From: Lachnospiraceae bacterium
Lineage (GTDB): Bacteria; Bacillota; Clostridia; Lachnospirales; Lachnospiraceae
Reading direction: 5' to 3'
DNA length: 34,682 nt
NCBI GenBank assembly: GCA_021202465.1
Contig: JAJQCZ010000030.1
Coordinates: 1-34,682 of the forward strand
The notes under the pieces were generated by a model. It was not told where the DNA came from. It ran no database searches and saw only the letters and a program-made list of their open reading frames with translations. The first letter of the stretch is position 1, and each line of letters opens with the position of its first letter. Both the position numbers and the translations under genes were made by a program. Positions 21,469 through 33,319 of the stretch are shown piece by piece.

Positions 21469-22202
21469 ATGGAACAGGAGCATATGAGTAAAAATGAAAA
21501 TACAGAAAACGTGGAGAGAACGGAGATTCACCCCATTGCCCATATTCACACCGACTTCCCGGCAAAGTTCGGCATCCCGCGGCAGAGCGGCCTCGTCGAA
21601 GAACTCGAAGGGCTCATTGTCATGGAGCCGGCTTACCGCAGCCCGGAGGCCTTCCGCGGCATGGAGGGTTTCTCCCATCTGTGGCTGATCTGGCAGTTCT
21701 CTGAAAATATCCGCGAGGGCTGGTCTCCCACGGTCCGTCCGCCGCGGCTTGGGGGAAATGTGCGCATGGGTGTCTTTGCCACCCGTTCCCCCTTTCGTCC
21801 CAATGCGCTGGGTCTTTCCTGCGTGCGCCTCCTGGGACTGGAACAGGATGACAGATTGGGGCCGTGCCTCCGCGTGGCCGGGGCAGATCTGATGGATGGC
21901 ACGCCGATCTTTGACATCAAACCCTATCACCCCTGGCAGACTGCCACCCGGAGGCGCGGGGCGGCTTCACGGAGATCAACACGGACTATACTCTGGAGGT
22001 GGACATTCCGGAGCCCTGGCTCTTCCAGGTGCCGGAAGAGAAGCGGGAAGCCCTGCGGGGCGTCCTGGCGCAGGATCCCCGGCCTTCGTACCAACGGGAC
22101 AGCAGCCGGGTCTATGGCATGAGCTTCGCCGGTCTGGAAGTGCGGTTTCAGGTAGAGGAAAAACGCCTGACGGTTTGTGGGATACAGCCCCGAAGAAACT
22201 AA
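21469..22202 (+). pseudogene. trmO: tRNA m6t6A methyltransferase TrmO (TsaA), interrupted by a frameshift
   Basis: TrmO methylates t6A37 of tRNA-Thr using SAM. The first part shows the family signatures FSHLWLIWQF, RPPRLGGNVRMGVFATRS and FRPNALGLSCVRLLG, up to TPIFDIKPYHPW. There the reading frame breaks: at 21934-21937 the sequence reads TGGCA where one more G would continue as ADCHPEARGGFTEINTDYTL. From there a second frame runs to TAA at 22202, ending TVCGIQPRRN, with good family character throughout. One base is therefore missing relative to an intact gene. This is either a genuine recent inactivation or a sequencing error; the undamaged downstream half favours a recent or artificial event. 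The start at ATG 21469 has AGAGGA 6 bases upstream. Confidence 0.85.
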
Positions 22203-22270
22203 TAACAAAATATGAACAAATTGAAAAGACAGATTTAAGGGATTTTTTTGAAAAAAATTAAAAAAACTGC

Positions 22271-22299
22271 TTGACAGATAAAAGGTGTTCTGATAGAAT
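22271..22299 (+). promoter_or_regulatory. strong promoter with A/T-rich upstream element
   Basis: Perfect TTGACA (22271-22276) and TAGAAT (22294-22299) are 17 bases apart. The 30 or so bases before it are runs of A and T, like the UP elements of stable-RNA promoters. No gene with a normal-length frame follows until dtd. Confidence 0.88.
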
Positions 22300-22500
22300 A
22301 AGGACAACAGATAAAGAACATCCGACAAGGAGCCGAATCGGACATGGGTGACGAGAAAGCCGATGCGAGAGGACTCAGGGATCAATTGTGAGGGCCGGAT
22401 CATACATGGACGAAGAGACCGGCGAGGGACAGACGGTCATTGAGATCGATTCCGAGGAGAAGCAGACCGGCGGATGAATTTTCGACAGGAGGTAACTCCC

Positions 22501-22548
22501 ATGGACACGTCAGAAAGATATTTTCAGTATGAGGGTGGTCTTGCCTGA
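22501..22548 (+). CDS. possible 15-residue mini-ORF inside the RNA
   Basis: ATG 22501 follows a full AGGAGG (22487-22492) with 8-base spacing and encodes MDTSERYFQYEGGLA. The ribosome site lies in a GGAG-GTAA-CTCC hairpin that would hide it. It could be a real tiny peptide or a chance consequence of RNA structure. An earlier frame, 22406-22477, encodes an acidic 23-residue peptide ending TGG but lacks a well-placed ribosome site. Confidence 0.25.
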   Translation: MDTSERYFQYEGGLA

Positions 22549-22970
22549 CCAATTCCCTGCATGAAGACCCTTCATAGGTAGAAGAAATATCCGATTTTAC
22601 GAGGCGCGAACGCATCGGAGCACAGAAGGGTGATCAGACAGGCAAGCTCATATTGACGGGATGACCACAACGGATCCGCGAAGTCTCCGGACTGTGTAAA
22701 GAAACAGCCGCGAAGCAGATCGAAGGATTCGCTATCATGAGATGAATAGATTGTAACATTCATAGCGGGAGACAGATCAGCGGGAAACGAGGACAGATAC
22801 TATTTGGACAGAAAGAAAAAGCAGATCTGGAATCCGTAAGCAGGGAATGGAGAGTTCATCGTGTTGGGGAATCAGAAGCCAGCCGATTTAAAATAGCAAC
22901 CTCGAAATAACGACGACTATTTAGATAAGGAGGCGGGCCCCGAGCCCACGGAACTATAAGGATATCAGAG

Positions 22971-22999
22971 ACGGGCTGTCAGACGACAGCCCGTTTTTT
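22971..22999 (+). terminator. terminator of the ORF-less unit
   Basis: ACGGGCTGTC (22971-22980) pairs perfectly with GACAGCCCGT (22985-22994) around an AGAC loop, followed by a T-run to 22999. It is one of the strongest terminators in the window and lies 38 bases before dtd. Confidence 0.95.
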
Positions 23000-23037
23000 C
23001 TGCGAATAAGTATGAATCTGAAAAGGAGAACAATATC

Positions 23038-23484
23038 ATGCGTGCAGTTGTAACAAGAGTGACGGAGGCCTCGGTCTCTATCGAGGGAGAAGTGAGAGGG
23101 CAGATCGGACAGGGATTCCTGGTTTTACTGGGCGTAGCCCCGCAGGATACGGAGGCTCAGGCGAAGCGGCTGGCAGACAAGATCTGTGCGCTGCGGGTCT
23201 TTTCGGATGAAGAGGAACGGATGAACCGGAACCTGGCAAGTGTGGGCGGCGAGATTCTCGTGGTCTCCCAGTTTACTTTGTTTGCCAACTGTAAGAAGGG
23301 AAATCGTCCCAGCTTCGTGAAAGCAGCGGGCCCGGATGTGGCGATTCCCATGTATGAGAGATTCATGGAGCTGTGCCGGGAGCATGGATTCCACGTTGAA
23401 CACGGAGAATTCGGGGCGATCATGCAGGTGGCTTCCGTCAATGACGGGCCGGTGACGATCGTGATGGACACGGATGAGCTGTAA
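23038..23484 (+). CDS. dtd: D-aminoacyl-tRNA deacylase
   Basis: Dtd hydrolyses D-amino acids wrongly attached to tRNA. The 148-residue protein begins MRAVVTRVTEASVSI, has the catalytic-pocket motif SQFTLFA near residues 78-84 and the cross-subunit motif NDGPVTI near residues 136-142 (family NxGPVT), all in the right places and at full length. AAGGAGA precedes the ATG. Because a strong terminator lies just upstream, and I see no good promoter in the 38-base gap, dtd may depend on read-through from the RNA unit. Confidence 0.97.
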   Translation: MRAVVTRVTEASVSIEGEVRGQIGQGFLVLLGVAPQDTEAQAKRLADKICALRVFSDEEERMNRNLASVGGEILVVSQFTLFANCKKGNRPSFVKAAGPDVAIPMYERFMELCREHGFHVEHGEFGAIMQVASVNDGPVTIVMDTDEL

Positions 23485-23497
23485 CGCAAAGTTTTTC

Positions 23498-23526
23498 TGG
23501 GCAGATGCCGGCGAATGTGATATAGT
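23498..23526 (+). promoter_or_regulatory. putative upp promoter
   Basis: TGGGCA (23498-23503) and TATAGT (23521-23526) are 17 bases apart, right after dtd. The -35 element matches consensus at four of six positions. Confidence 0.5.
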
Positions 23527-23542
23527 GGAACGGATAAATGAG

Positions 23543-23594
23543 GATTCCTGCATCGTATCGCGCAGACATCTGCAGAGCGTTCTTTGCGGGAATC
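23543..23594 (+). promoter_or_regulatory. stem-loop in the upp leader
   Basis: GATTCCTGCA (23543-23552) pairs with TGCGGGAATC (23585-23594) with one G-U pair, and GCAGA/TCTGC lies within its loop. No T-run follows. It lies in the roughly 115-base leader before upp; a role in pyrimidine control is conceivable but unsupported. Confidence 0.45.
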
Positions 23595-23647
23595 TGTGGT
23601 ATCAAGGATGACTTGTAAAAATGTACCGACGAAAGCGAGGTAACCAC

Positions 23648-25794
<2,147 letters not shown>

Positions 25795-25818
25795 AGAGAA
25801 CGAAGGGGAATTTTACAG

Positions 25819-27198
25819 GTGGAGAGGGAAAAACTTGGCTCACGTCTGGGATTTATCCTGTTGAGTGCGGGCTGCGCGATTGGCATCGGCAATGTATGGC
25901 GTTTTCCTTACGTGGTGGGAGACAACGGTGGGGGTATATTTGTCCTGTTTTATCTGATCTTTCTTGTGATTATGGGAGTTCCTATTCTATGCATGGAGTT
26001 TTCCGTGGGACGGGGCAGCCGGTGCAGCGCTGCAACAGCGTTTCGCACTCTGGAGAAACCTGGACAGAAATGGCACTGGCATGGGTATGCAGCCATCCTG
26101 GGAAATTATGTGCTGATGTTTTACTACACCACGGTCGCCGGCTGGATGCTGTATTATTTTTGCGCCAGTCTGACCGGGAAATTCGCGGGGCTTGACGCAG
26201 AGGGCGTCAGCGGGCAGTTTAACAGTCTCATGGCAGAGCCGCTGACGATGGTCTTCTGCACGCTGACTGTGGTGATCATTGGCTTCCTGGTCTGCGGTCT
26301 GGGTCTGCAAAATGGCGTGGAACGGATCACCAAGGGCATGATGCTGGCTCTGATCGTCATCATGATCATCCTGGCGGTCAACAGTATTCTCCAGCCCGGT
26401 GCCATCGAGGGACTGAAATTCTATCTGGTGCCGGATCTGGAGCGGGTCCGGGAGAAGGGTCTGTGGTCTGTCATTGTGGAGGCGATGAATCAGTCCTTCT
26501 TCACGCTGAGTCTGGGGATCGGCTCTATGGCGATTTTCGGCAGCTATATTGATAAAGATAAGAGTCTGTTGGGGGAGAGCCTGACGATCGCGGCGCTGGA
26601 CACCTTTGTAGCGATTGTGGCCGGTCTGATTATCTTTCCGGCCTGCTTTGCTTACGGGGTCAGTCCGGACAGCGGTCCCAGCCTGATCTTTATCACGCTG
26701 CCCAATGTGTTCAACTCCATGCCGGGCGGCGGAATCTGGGGCGCTCTGTTCTTTCTCTTCATGACCTTTGCAGCGTTCAGTACTGTCCTGGCGGTCTTTC
26801 AGAATATCGTTGCCATGAGCTCGGAGCTGTGGCACTGGGAGAAAAAACAGGCCATCTGGCGAAATATTCTCATCGTTGGTGTGTGCAGTCTGCCGTGTGT
26901 GCTGGGATTCAATCTCTGGTCAGGGTTTCAGCCGCTGGGAGCCGGCAGCAGTATCCTGGATCTGGAAGATTTTCTTGTCAGCACCATCCTGCTGCCCGGC
27001 GGCAGCTTTGTCTTCCTGATGTTCTGTATATCACGCCGCGGTTGGGGCTGGGAGAATTTTGTGGCGGAGGTTGATCAGGGACAGGGACTGCGGTTTCCGA
27101 CCCGGATCCGGGGATATTTGACCTGGATTCTGCCGGTGCTCATGGCGTTCCTGTTTTTTAATGGTTTGTATTCAACGTTTGCGGGGCTGCAGTGGTAG
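25819..27198 (+). CDS. sodium-dependent transporter of the NSS (SNF) family
   Basis: The 459-residue membrane protein carries the family hallmark GCAIGIGNVWRFPYVVGDNG near residues 18-37, with unwound-helix Gly residues that bind sodium and substrate. I count roughly 11 hydrophobic segments, the shorter form usual in bacteria. NSS proteins co-transport amino acids or related amines with sodium; the substrate cannot be read from sequence. Translation appears to start at GTG 25819, behind AAGGGGA with 9-base spacing, as the conserved region begins almost at once (MEREKLGSRLGF). Codon use looks like its neighbours. Confidence 0.92.
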   Translation: MEREKLGSRLGFILLSAGCAIGIGNVWRFPYVVGDNGGGIFVLFYLIFLVIMGVPILCMEFSVGRGSRCSAATAFRTLEKPGQKWHWHGYAAILGNYVLMFYYTTVAGWMLYYFCASLTGKFAGLDAEGVSGQFNSLMAEPLTMVFCTLTVVIIGFLVCGLGLQNGVERITKGMMLALIVIMIILAVNSILQPGAIEGLKFYLVPDLERVREKGLWSVIVEAMNQSFFTLSLGIGSMAIFGSYIDKDKSLLGESLTIAALDTFVAIVAGLIIFPACFAYGVSPDSGPSLIFITLPNVFNSMPGGGIWGALFFLFMTFAAFSTVLAVFQNIVAMSSELWHWEKKQAIWRNILIVGVCSLPCVLGFNLWSGFQPLGAGSSILDLEDFLVSTILLPGGSFVFLMFCISRRGWGWENFVAEVDQGQGLRFPTRIRGYLTWILPVLMAFLFFNGLYSTFAGLQW

Positions 27199-27254
27199 GC
27201 TGTCTTCTGTGTGTGCCGGGGCAGAGATAAAGTCCGGCGGGAAGGAGAGATTCG

Positions 27255-28427
27255 ATGAATTTTCAGTATTATACCCCTACGAAGGTGGTTTTCGGGAAGG
27301 ACACAGAGCTTCAGGTCGGGGCGTTGATCCGTGAGCAGGGCGGCACAAAGGTGCTGGTTCACTACGGCGGGCACAGCGCCGAGCGCTCGGGACTGCTGGC
27401 GCGGGTCTGCGGTGCCCTGGAGAAGGCGGGGCTTGCTTATGTGACACTCGGCGGCGTCGTGCCGAATCCGCGCCTGTCGAAGGTACGGGAGGGTCTTCGC
27501 CTGTGCCGGGAGGAGGGCGTGGACTTTCTGCTGGCCGTGGGCGGCGGCAGTGTCATCGACTCCGCGAAGGCCATCGGCTATGGACTGGCAAATGAAGGGG
27601 ACGTCTGGGATTTCTATGAGAAGAAGAGGAAGCCTGCGGCCTGCGCGCCGGTGGGCGCGGTATTGACGATCGCGGCGGCGGGGAGCGAGATGAGCGATTC
27701 CTCTGTCATCACGAATGAAGAGGGCTGGCTGAAGCGCGGCTGCAATGACGATCTCTGCCGCTGCAAATTTGCCATTATGAATCCGGAACTGACCTGCACT
27801 CTGCCAGACTATCAGACGCAGTGCGGCTGCACGGACATCATGATGCACACCATGGAGCGCTATTTTAACCGTAGTGACAACCTGGCGCTGACGGATGGCA
27901 TCGGCACGGCGCTGATCCGCACGGTGATGGAGAATGCGCGGATTCTTCGGGAGAAACCGGACAATTACCAGGCGCGGGCGGAGGTGATGTGGGCTGGCAG
28001 TCTCTCACACAATGGCCTGACCGGCTGCGGCACCGGAGGCGGCGATTGGGCCTCCCACCAGCTGGAGCATGAGCTGGGCGGTATGTTCGATGTGGCTCAT
28101 GGCGCGGGGCTGGCTGCGATCTGGGGCAGCTGGGCCCGGTATGTCTGCGGCGAGCTGCCGGAGCGTTTTGCCTCCTTCGCCCGCGATGTCTTCGGTATCG
28201 AACGGGAGGATACTATGGAGGCGGCGCTCGCAGGCATCGAGGCGATGGAGAACTACTACCGTAGCGTGGGGATGCCCACCAGCCTGACGGAGCTCGGCGT
28301 GCAGCCCACGGAGGAACAGATTGAAGAGCTGGCTGAGAAATGCTGTTTCTTCGGACGGCGCACCATCGGCACGGTGAAGAAGCTGGATCAGAAGGATATC
28401 GCCGCGATTTATCGCATGGCGCGGTAA
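27255..28427 (+). CDS. iron-containing alcohol dehydrogenase (butanol dehydrogenase/YqhD-like)
   Basis: The 390-residue protein starts MNFQYYTPTKVVFGKD and has the NAD(P)-binding GGGSVIDSAK near residues 96-105. Metal ligands appear in CTDIMMHTMERYF (Asp and His), HQLEHELGG and VAHGAGLAAIWGSW. The segments match the BdhA/YqhD-like branch of group III dehydrogenases, which reduce aldehydes such as butyraldehyde to alcohols during fermentation. AAGGAGA precedes ATG 27255. The gene ends at a bidirectional terminator. Substrate range cannot be decided here. Confidence 0.93.
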   Translation: MNFQYYTPTKVVFGKDTELQVGALIREQGGTKVLVHYGGHSAERSGLLARVCGALEKAGLAYVTLGGVVPNPRLSKVREGLRLCREEGVDFLLAVGGGSVIDSAKAIGYGLANEGDVWDFYEKKRKPAACAPVGAVLTIAAAGSEMSDSSVITNEEGWLKRGCNDDLCRCKFAIMNPELTCTLPDYQTQCGCTDIMMHTMERYFNRSDNLALTDGIGTALIRTVMENARILREKPDNYQARAEVMWAGSLSHNGLTGCGTGGGDWASHQLEHELGGMFDVAHGAGLAAIWGSWARYVCGELPERFASFARDVFGIEREDTMEAALAGIEAMENYYRSVGMPTSLTELGVQPTEEQIEELAEKCCFFGRRTIGTVKKLDQKDIAAIYRMAR

Positions 28428-28470
28428 ATCATGGCCGGAGACAAACAGGATACCATATTTCCGGACAAAG

Positions 28471-28515
28471 AAAACCGGCAGAGGTTCACAGAATATGTGA
28501 TTCTCTGCCGGTTTT
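28471..28515. terminator. bidirectional terminator between the dehydrogenase and EFR1 genes
   Basis: AAAACCGGCAGAG (28471-28483) pairs with CTCTGCCGGTTTT (28503-28515), with an inner TCACA/TGTGA stem. It is flanked by A-rich and T-rich arms, so both convergent genes can use it. Confidence 0.93.
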
Positions 28516-28518
28516 TCG

Positions 28519-29280
28519 TTACAAATAAAGCTCACATTCTTTGCGGTTGGCGCAGAGGACGCTCAGCGCCACGCCGCCGAGACTGGTGAAGACGCGGCCC
28601 AGACTCCGGGCGCCGATGGGACATACCTGGATGCAGCGCATGCAGCTGAAGCATTTTTTCGCATCCGGAACCATTGTCACGGGATCGATGGCGCCGACCG
28701 GACATTTCTCGGCACAGAGGCCGCATTTCACGCAGGCCTCGGAGGCGGCAGGCGCCATGCCGGGTCCCTTGGCAGCGGGCTTCTCCGGAACCTTCCCGGG
28801 AACCTGAGGGATCGTGATCTTTCCCGCATCAAGTTTTTCGCGGATCTGTCCGGCCATTTTCTTTAAAACCTTCTCATCCTCTGCGTCTGGGCGTCCGGCC
28901 GCGACCTTCCGTGCGATTGAATGCTCGGCCAGGGCCGCCACGGCGGCGACCGGTCTGAAACCGGCTTTGCAGGAGACATCCACCAGCTGCGCCAGGGTAT
29001 TGTCGTAGGCACGGTTTCCGTAGACACAGACCAGAACGACCCGGGCGCCGCCGCCGGTGATCTTTTCCAGGCGGAGAACCGCGGTCTGAGGAATCCGTCC
29101 GCCGTAGGAGGGAACCGCGATCAGCGCGATGTCCTCTTCGGTCAGAATGAGTTCGGAAAGATCCGTGTTCCGGTCACAGGCATCAATTTCCTGAACCTGT
29201 TCTGCCAGATTTCGACATAAGATATCCGCCGCTTTCTTCGTGCCGCCGGTCGGACTGAAGGTAATCTCATAGAATTTCAT
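28519..29280 (-). CDS. EFR1-type flavodoxin/ferredoxin fusion protein
   Basis: The 253-residue protein begins with a flavodoxin-like domain: SPTGGTKKAADIL near residues 9-21 binds the FMN phosphate, and VPSYGGRIP and VCVYGNRAYDN line the flavin. The C-terminal part has two [4Fe-4S] ferredoxin motifs, CVKCGLCAEKCPVGAI and CFSCMRCIQVCPIGAR. This is the architecture called EFR1 ferredoxin, widespread in anaerobic Firmicutes; its redox partner is unknown. The frame extends 34 codons further upstream, but ATG at 29280 has AAAGGAG in front and starts the conserved MKFYEITFSPTGG. A promoter on the same strand lies about 47 bases upstream. Confidence 0.92.
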   Translation of the reverse strand: MKFYEITFSPTGGTKKAADILCRNLAEQVQEIDACDRNTDLSELILTEEDIALIAVPSYGGRIPQTAVLRLEKITGGGARVVLVCVYGNRAYDNTLAQLVDVSCKAGFRPVAAVAALAEHSIARKVAAGRPDAEDEKVLKKMAGQIREKLDAGKITIPQVPGKVPEKPAAKGPGMAPAASEACVKCGLCAEKCPVGAIDPVTMVPDAKKCFSCMRCIQVCPIGARSLGRVFTSLGGVALSVLCANRKECELYL

Positions 29281-29326
29281 CGTATACTCCTTTCGCTGGG
29301 TGTTGTTTCTGTTAAATTTCAACCCT

Positions 29327-29355
29327 ATCTTACGTCCGATTATGGCATATGTCAA
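29327..29355 (-). promoter_or_regulatory. promoter for the EFR1 gene
   Basis: On the minus strand TTGACA (29350-29355) and TAAGAT (29327-29332) are 17 bases apart. Confidence 0.7.
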
Positions 29356-29410
29356 GAAAGATTGAAAACAAGCGGTGCACATACATATGCTTCGATGCGT
29401 GAGGAAACCG

Positions 29411-29439
29411 TTGACGCCGCCGGGGAAACTCTATATACT
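29411..29439 (+). promoter_or_regulatory. promoter for the structured leader RNA and dCMP deaminase
   Basis: TTGACG (29411-29416) and TATACT (29434-29439) are 17 bases apart. The deaminase ATG is almost 290 bases downstream, so a long untranslated RNA precedes it. Confidence 0.8.
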
Positions 29440-29445
29440 GAAGAT

Positions 29446-29632
29446 ACCAGGGTCGAAAGTCATGAATGGAGCGCTTGCGGTCCGATTCATGACTTTACGA
29501 CCCGCCAAAACATGAGTAAGTAGCGCAATTTTGGGAAAAATTGCGCGAATTACGAATGTTTTAGGATTGCGAGAGTGCTTTGGCACGGAGCAATCCGTGT
29601 ATCAGCCGGGGGCAAATGCTTTTGACCCCGGC
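29446..29632 (+). ncRNA. candidate structured RNA of four consecutive hairpins
   Basis: Four strong stems follow each other. (1) GGGTCG (29450-29455) and AAAGTCATGAAT (29456-29467) pair with ATTCATGACTTT (29485-29496) and CGACCC (29498-29503), 18 bp with one bulged A. (2) AAAACAT/ATGTTTT (29507-29513, 29556-29562), then opposed GA/GA, then GTAA/TTAC, then a second purine-rich internal loop, then GCGCAATTTT/AAAATTGCGC (29523-29532, 29537-29546) with a GGGA loop. (3) GGATTGC/GCAATCC (29564-29570, 29590-29596) with inner GTGC-TTTG-GCAC. (4) GCCGGGG/CCCCGGC (29605-29611, 29626-29632) with a G-A mismatch and inner CAAA/TTTG. Tandem G-A mismatches are typical of folded RNA motifs. No T-run follows stem 4, so the RNA may continue into the deaminase mRNA. 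It does not match the common riboswitch signatures I know. The raiA class of noncoding RNA is one family to compare. Confidence 0.65.
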
Positions 29633-29724
29633 ATCATCATACTGAATAAGAATAAACGGCAGAATACAGCGGAATCCCTCTTTGACGCGAACTTGAACGG
29701 CACAGCCTGTGCGAGGAGGCAGAC

Positions 29725-30213
29725 ATGAACCGAAGAGACAAGACGAATTATTATCTGGACCTGGCGGAAATGGTGTCCCAGCGGGGAACCTGTCTGCGGC
29801 GCCGCTTCGGGGCGGTGATCGTAAAGAACGACGAGGTGATCTCCACGGGCTATGTGGGAGCGCCCCGCGGACGGAAGAACTGCACGGACATGGGTGTGTG
29901 CATCCGCCAGAAGATGCGGATTCCCCGCGGCGAGCGCTATGAGCTCTGCCGCAGCGTGCACGCGGAGGCCAATACCATCATTTCCGCGTCCCGGGACAAG
30001 ATGCTCGGCAGCACCCTCTATCTGGTGGGTGTTGAGGCGGACGGCAGCGGCTATGTGAAAAACGCCTCCAGCTGCTCCATGTGCAAGCGCCAGATCATCA
30101 ACGCCGGCATCGAGCAGGTCGTCATCCGCGACACGCATGATGAGTACCGAACTATCCGCGTGCAGGACTGGGTGGAGGATGACGAATCTCTGGAGGGCGT
30201 GTTTGGATACTGA
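29725..30213 (+). CDS. dCMP/cytidine deaminase family protein (ComEB-like)
   Basis: The 162-residue protein has the zinc deaminase motifs: HAEANTI near residues 78-84 supplies one ligand and the catalytic Glu, and SSCSMCKRQI near residues 112-121 supplies two Cys. Cys and His residues earlier in the chain (KNCTDMGVC) match the extra zinc site of dCMP deaminases. The likely reaction is dCMP to dUMP, feeding dTMP synthesis. GAGGAGG lies 5 bases before ATG 29725, directly behind a small GCACA/TGTGC hairpin. A GC hairpin TGCCGG/CCGGCA (30228-30244) after the stop has no T-tract and may be a weak terminator. Confidence 0.9.
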   Translation: MNRRDKTNYYLDLAEMVSQRGTCLRRRFGAVIVKNDEVISTGYVGAPRGRKNCTDMGVCIRQKMRIPRGERYELCRSVHAEANTIISASRDKMLGSTLYLVGVEADGSGYVKNASSCSMCKRQIINAGIEQVVIRDTHDEYRTIRVQDWVEDDESLEGVFGY

Positions 30214-30251
30214 AAATGCGCCGGAAATGCCGGATTTTCCGGCAAACCTGC

Positions 30252-30280
30252 TTGACAAACGGCGAAAGGACTTTTATAGT
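30252..30280 (+). promoter_or_regulatory. promoter of the valS T-box unit
   Basis: Perfect TTGACA (30252-30257) and TATAGT (30275-30280) are 17 bases apart, immediately before the T-box leader. Confidence 0.88.
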
Positions 30281-30286
30281 TAGTGG

Positions 30287-30546
30287 GTGGGAAAGATTTG
30301 AAAAAGGCATCGAAGAGGAGGAGTACATCCGCCACCCCGTCAGAGAGGACAGCTCACTGGCTGAAAGGCTGTCCGGGAAGGAATGGATGGAAGGTCGCCC
30401 CGGAGCCGGGACCGTGAGAGAGCAGAACGCTCTGTCAGCGGTTCACGTTGCCCGCGTTAAGGGAGTCAAGTGACAAAACAAGGTGGTACCGCGGAATTTT
30501 TCGCCCTTTGCGCTCAAGCGAGTGTGAAGGGCTTTTGTTATGATTA
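30287..30546 (+). promoter_or_regulatory. T-box riboswitch controlling valS
   Basis: The leader shows the T-box order. Stem I has the loop-E type GAGTA on its 5' side (GGAGGAGTACATCC, from about 30317) and an apical GGACAGC/GCTGTCC stem. GTC at 30394-30396, in GGAAGGTCGCC, is the likely valine specifier codon. GTGAGAGAGC and GTTCACGTTGCC follow. The diagnostic T-box AGGTGGTACCGCGG is at 30481-30494. Uncharged tRNA-Val would stabilise the antiterminator and let transcription enter valS. Confidence 0.95.
30503..30546 (+). terminator. T-box terminator hairpin
   Basis: GCCCTT (30503-30508) pairs with AAGGGC (30537-30542), with an inner CGCT/AGCG, followed by TTTT (30543-30546). It is the alternative to the antiterminator formed by the T-box sequence. 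Confidence 0.85.
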
Positions 30547-30572
30547 CGCGGACCCGCATCAAGGAGGAACCC

Positions 30573-33218
<2,646 letters not shown>

Positions 33219-33247
33219 AGAACCGGTACGGTAAAACCGCCGCATAA

Positions 33248-33292
33248 AAAGAAGGCCTCTGCATACACGTCGGTGTATCAGAAGCCTTCTTT
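33248..33292. terminator. bidirectional terminator between valS and the DtxR-type gene
   Basis: AAAGAAGGC (33248-33256) pairs with GCCTTCTTT (33284-33292), with inner TCTG/CAGA and ATACAC/GTGTAT stems. A- and T-runs on either side serve both convergent genes. Confidence 0.93.
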
Positions 33293-33319
33293 ATTCATGC
33301 GTGCAGCATGTTTTTGCGG

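Larger units (their letters stand above)
22306..22999 (+). ncRNA. candidate large structured noncoding RNA (about 690 nt)
   Basis: From the predicted start to a perfect terminator there is no frame of convincing coding character on either strand, and the sequence is visibly less GC-rich than its neighbours. Complementary segments nest coherently: ACACG 22505-22509 with CGTGT 22860-22864, enclosing ATTCCCTGC 22552-22560 with GCAGGGAAT 22840-22848, enclosing GGATTC 22725-22730 with GAATCC 22830-22835. CATCCG 22319-22324 with CGGATG 22471-22476 closes a 5' domain. Local stems include GGAG-GTAA-CTCC (22488-22499), CCGAT/ATCGG (22591-22618) with inner GCG-CGAA-CGC, CACAG/CTGTG (22621-22696), CGCTAT/ATAGCG (22730-22767) and AAATAG/CTATTT (22891-22922). 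CTTGCCTG (22540-22547) matches CAGGCAAG (22639-22646), partly in a hairpin loop, which could be a pseudoknot. A single 9-bp match is expected by chance in this length; the nesting is the stronger point. Size and organisation resemble ROOL-, OLE- or GOLLD-class RNAs; ROOL is the best guess, unproven. Confidence 0.75.

Noticed and set aside
22400-22763. Two minus-strand frames of 60-70 codons within the ORF-less unit
   Set aside because: Neither has a good ribosome site or protein character, and they run against the strong promoter and terminator.
22306-22999. RNase P RNA, tmRNA, 6S RNA or group II intron as identity of the large RNA
   Set aside because: None of the diagnostic segments that I know for these RNAs is present, and the length does not fit 6S or tmRNA.
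22306-22999. OLE RNA as preferred identity
   Set aside because: OLE is usually linked to its partner-protein gene and isoprenoid genes, none of which is here; it stays only as a test.
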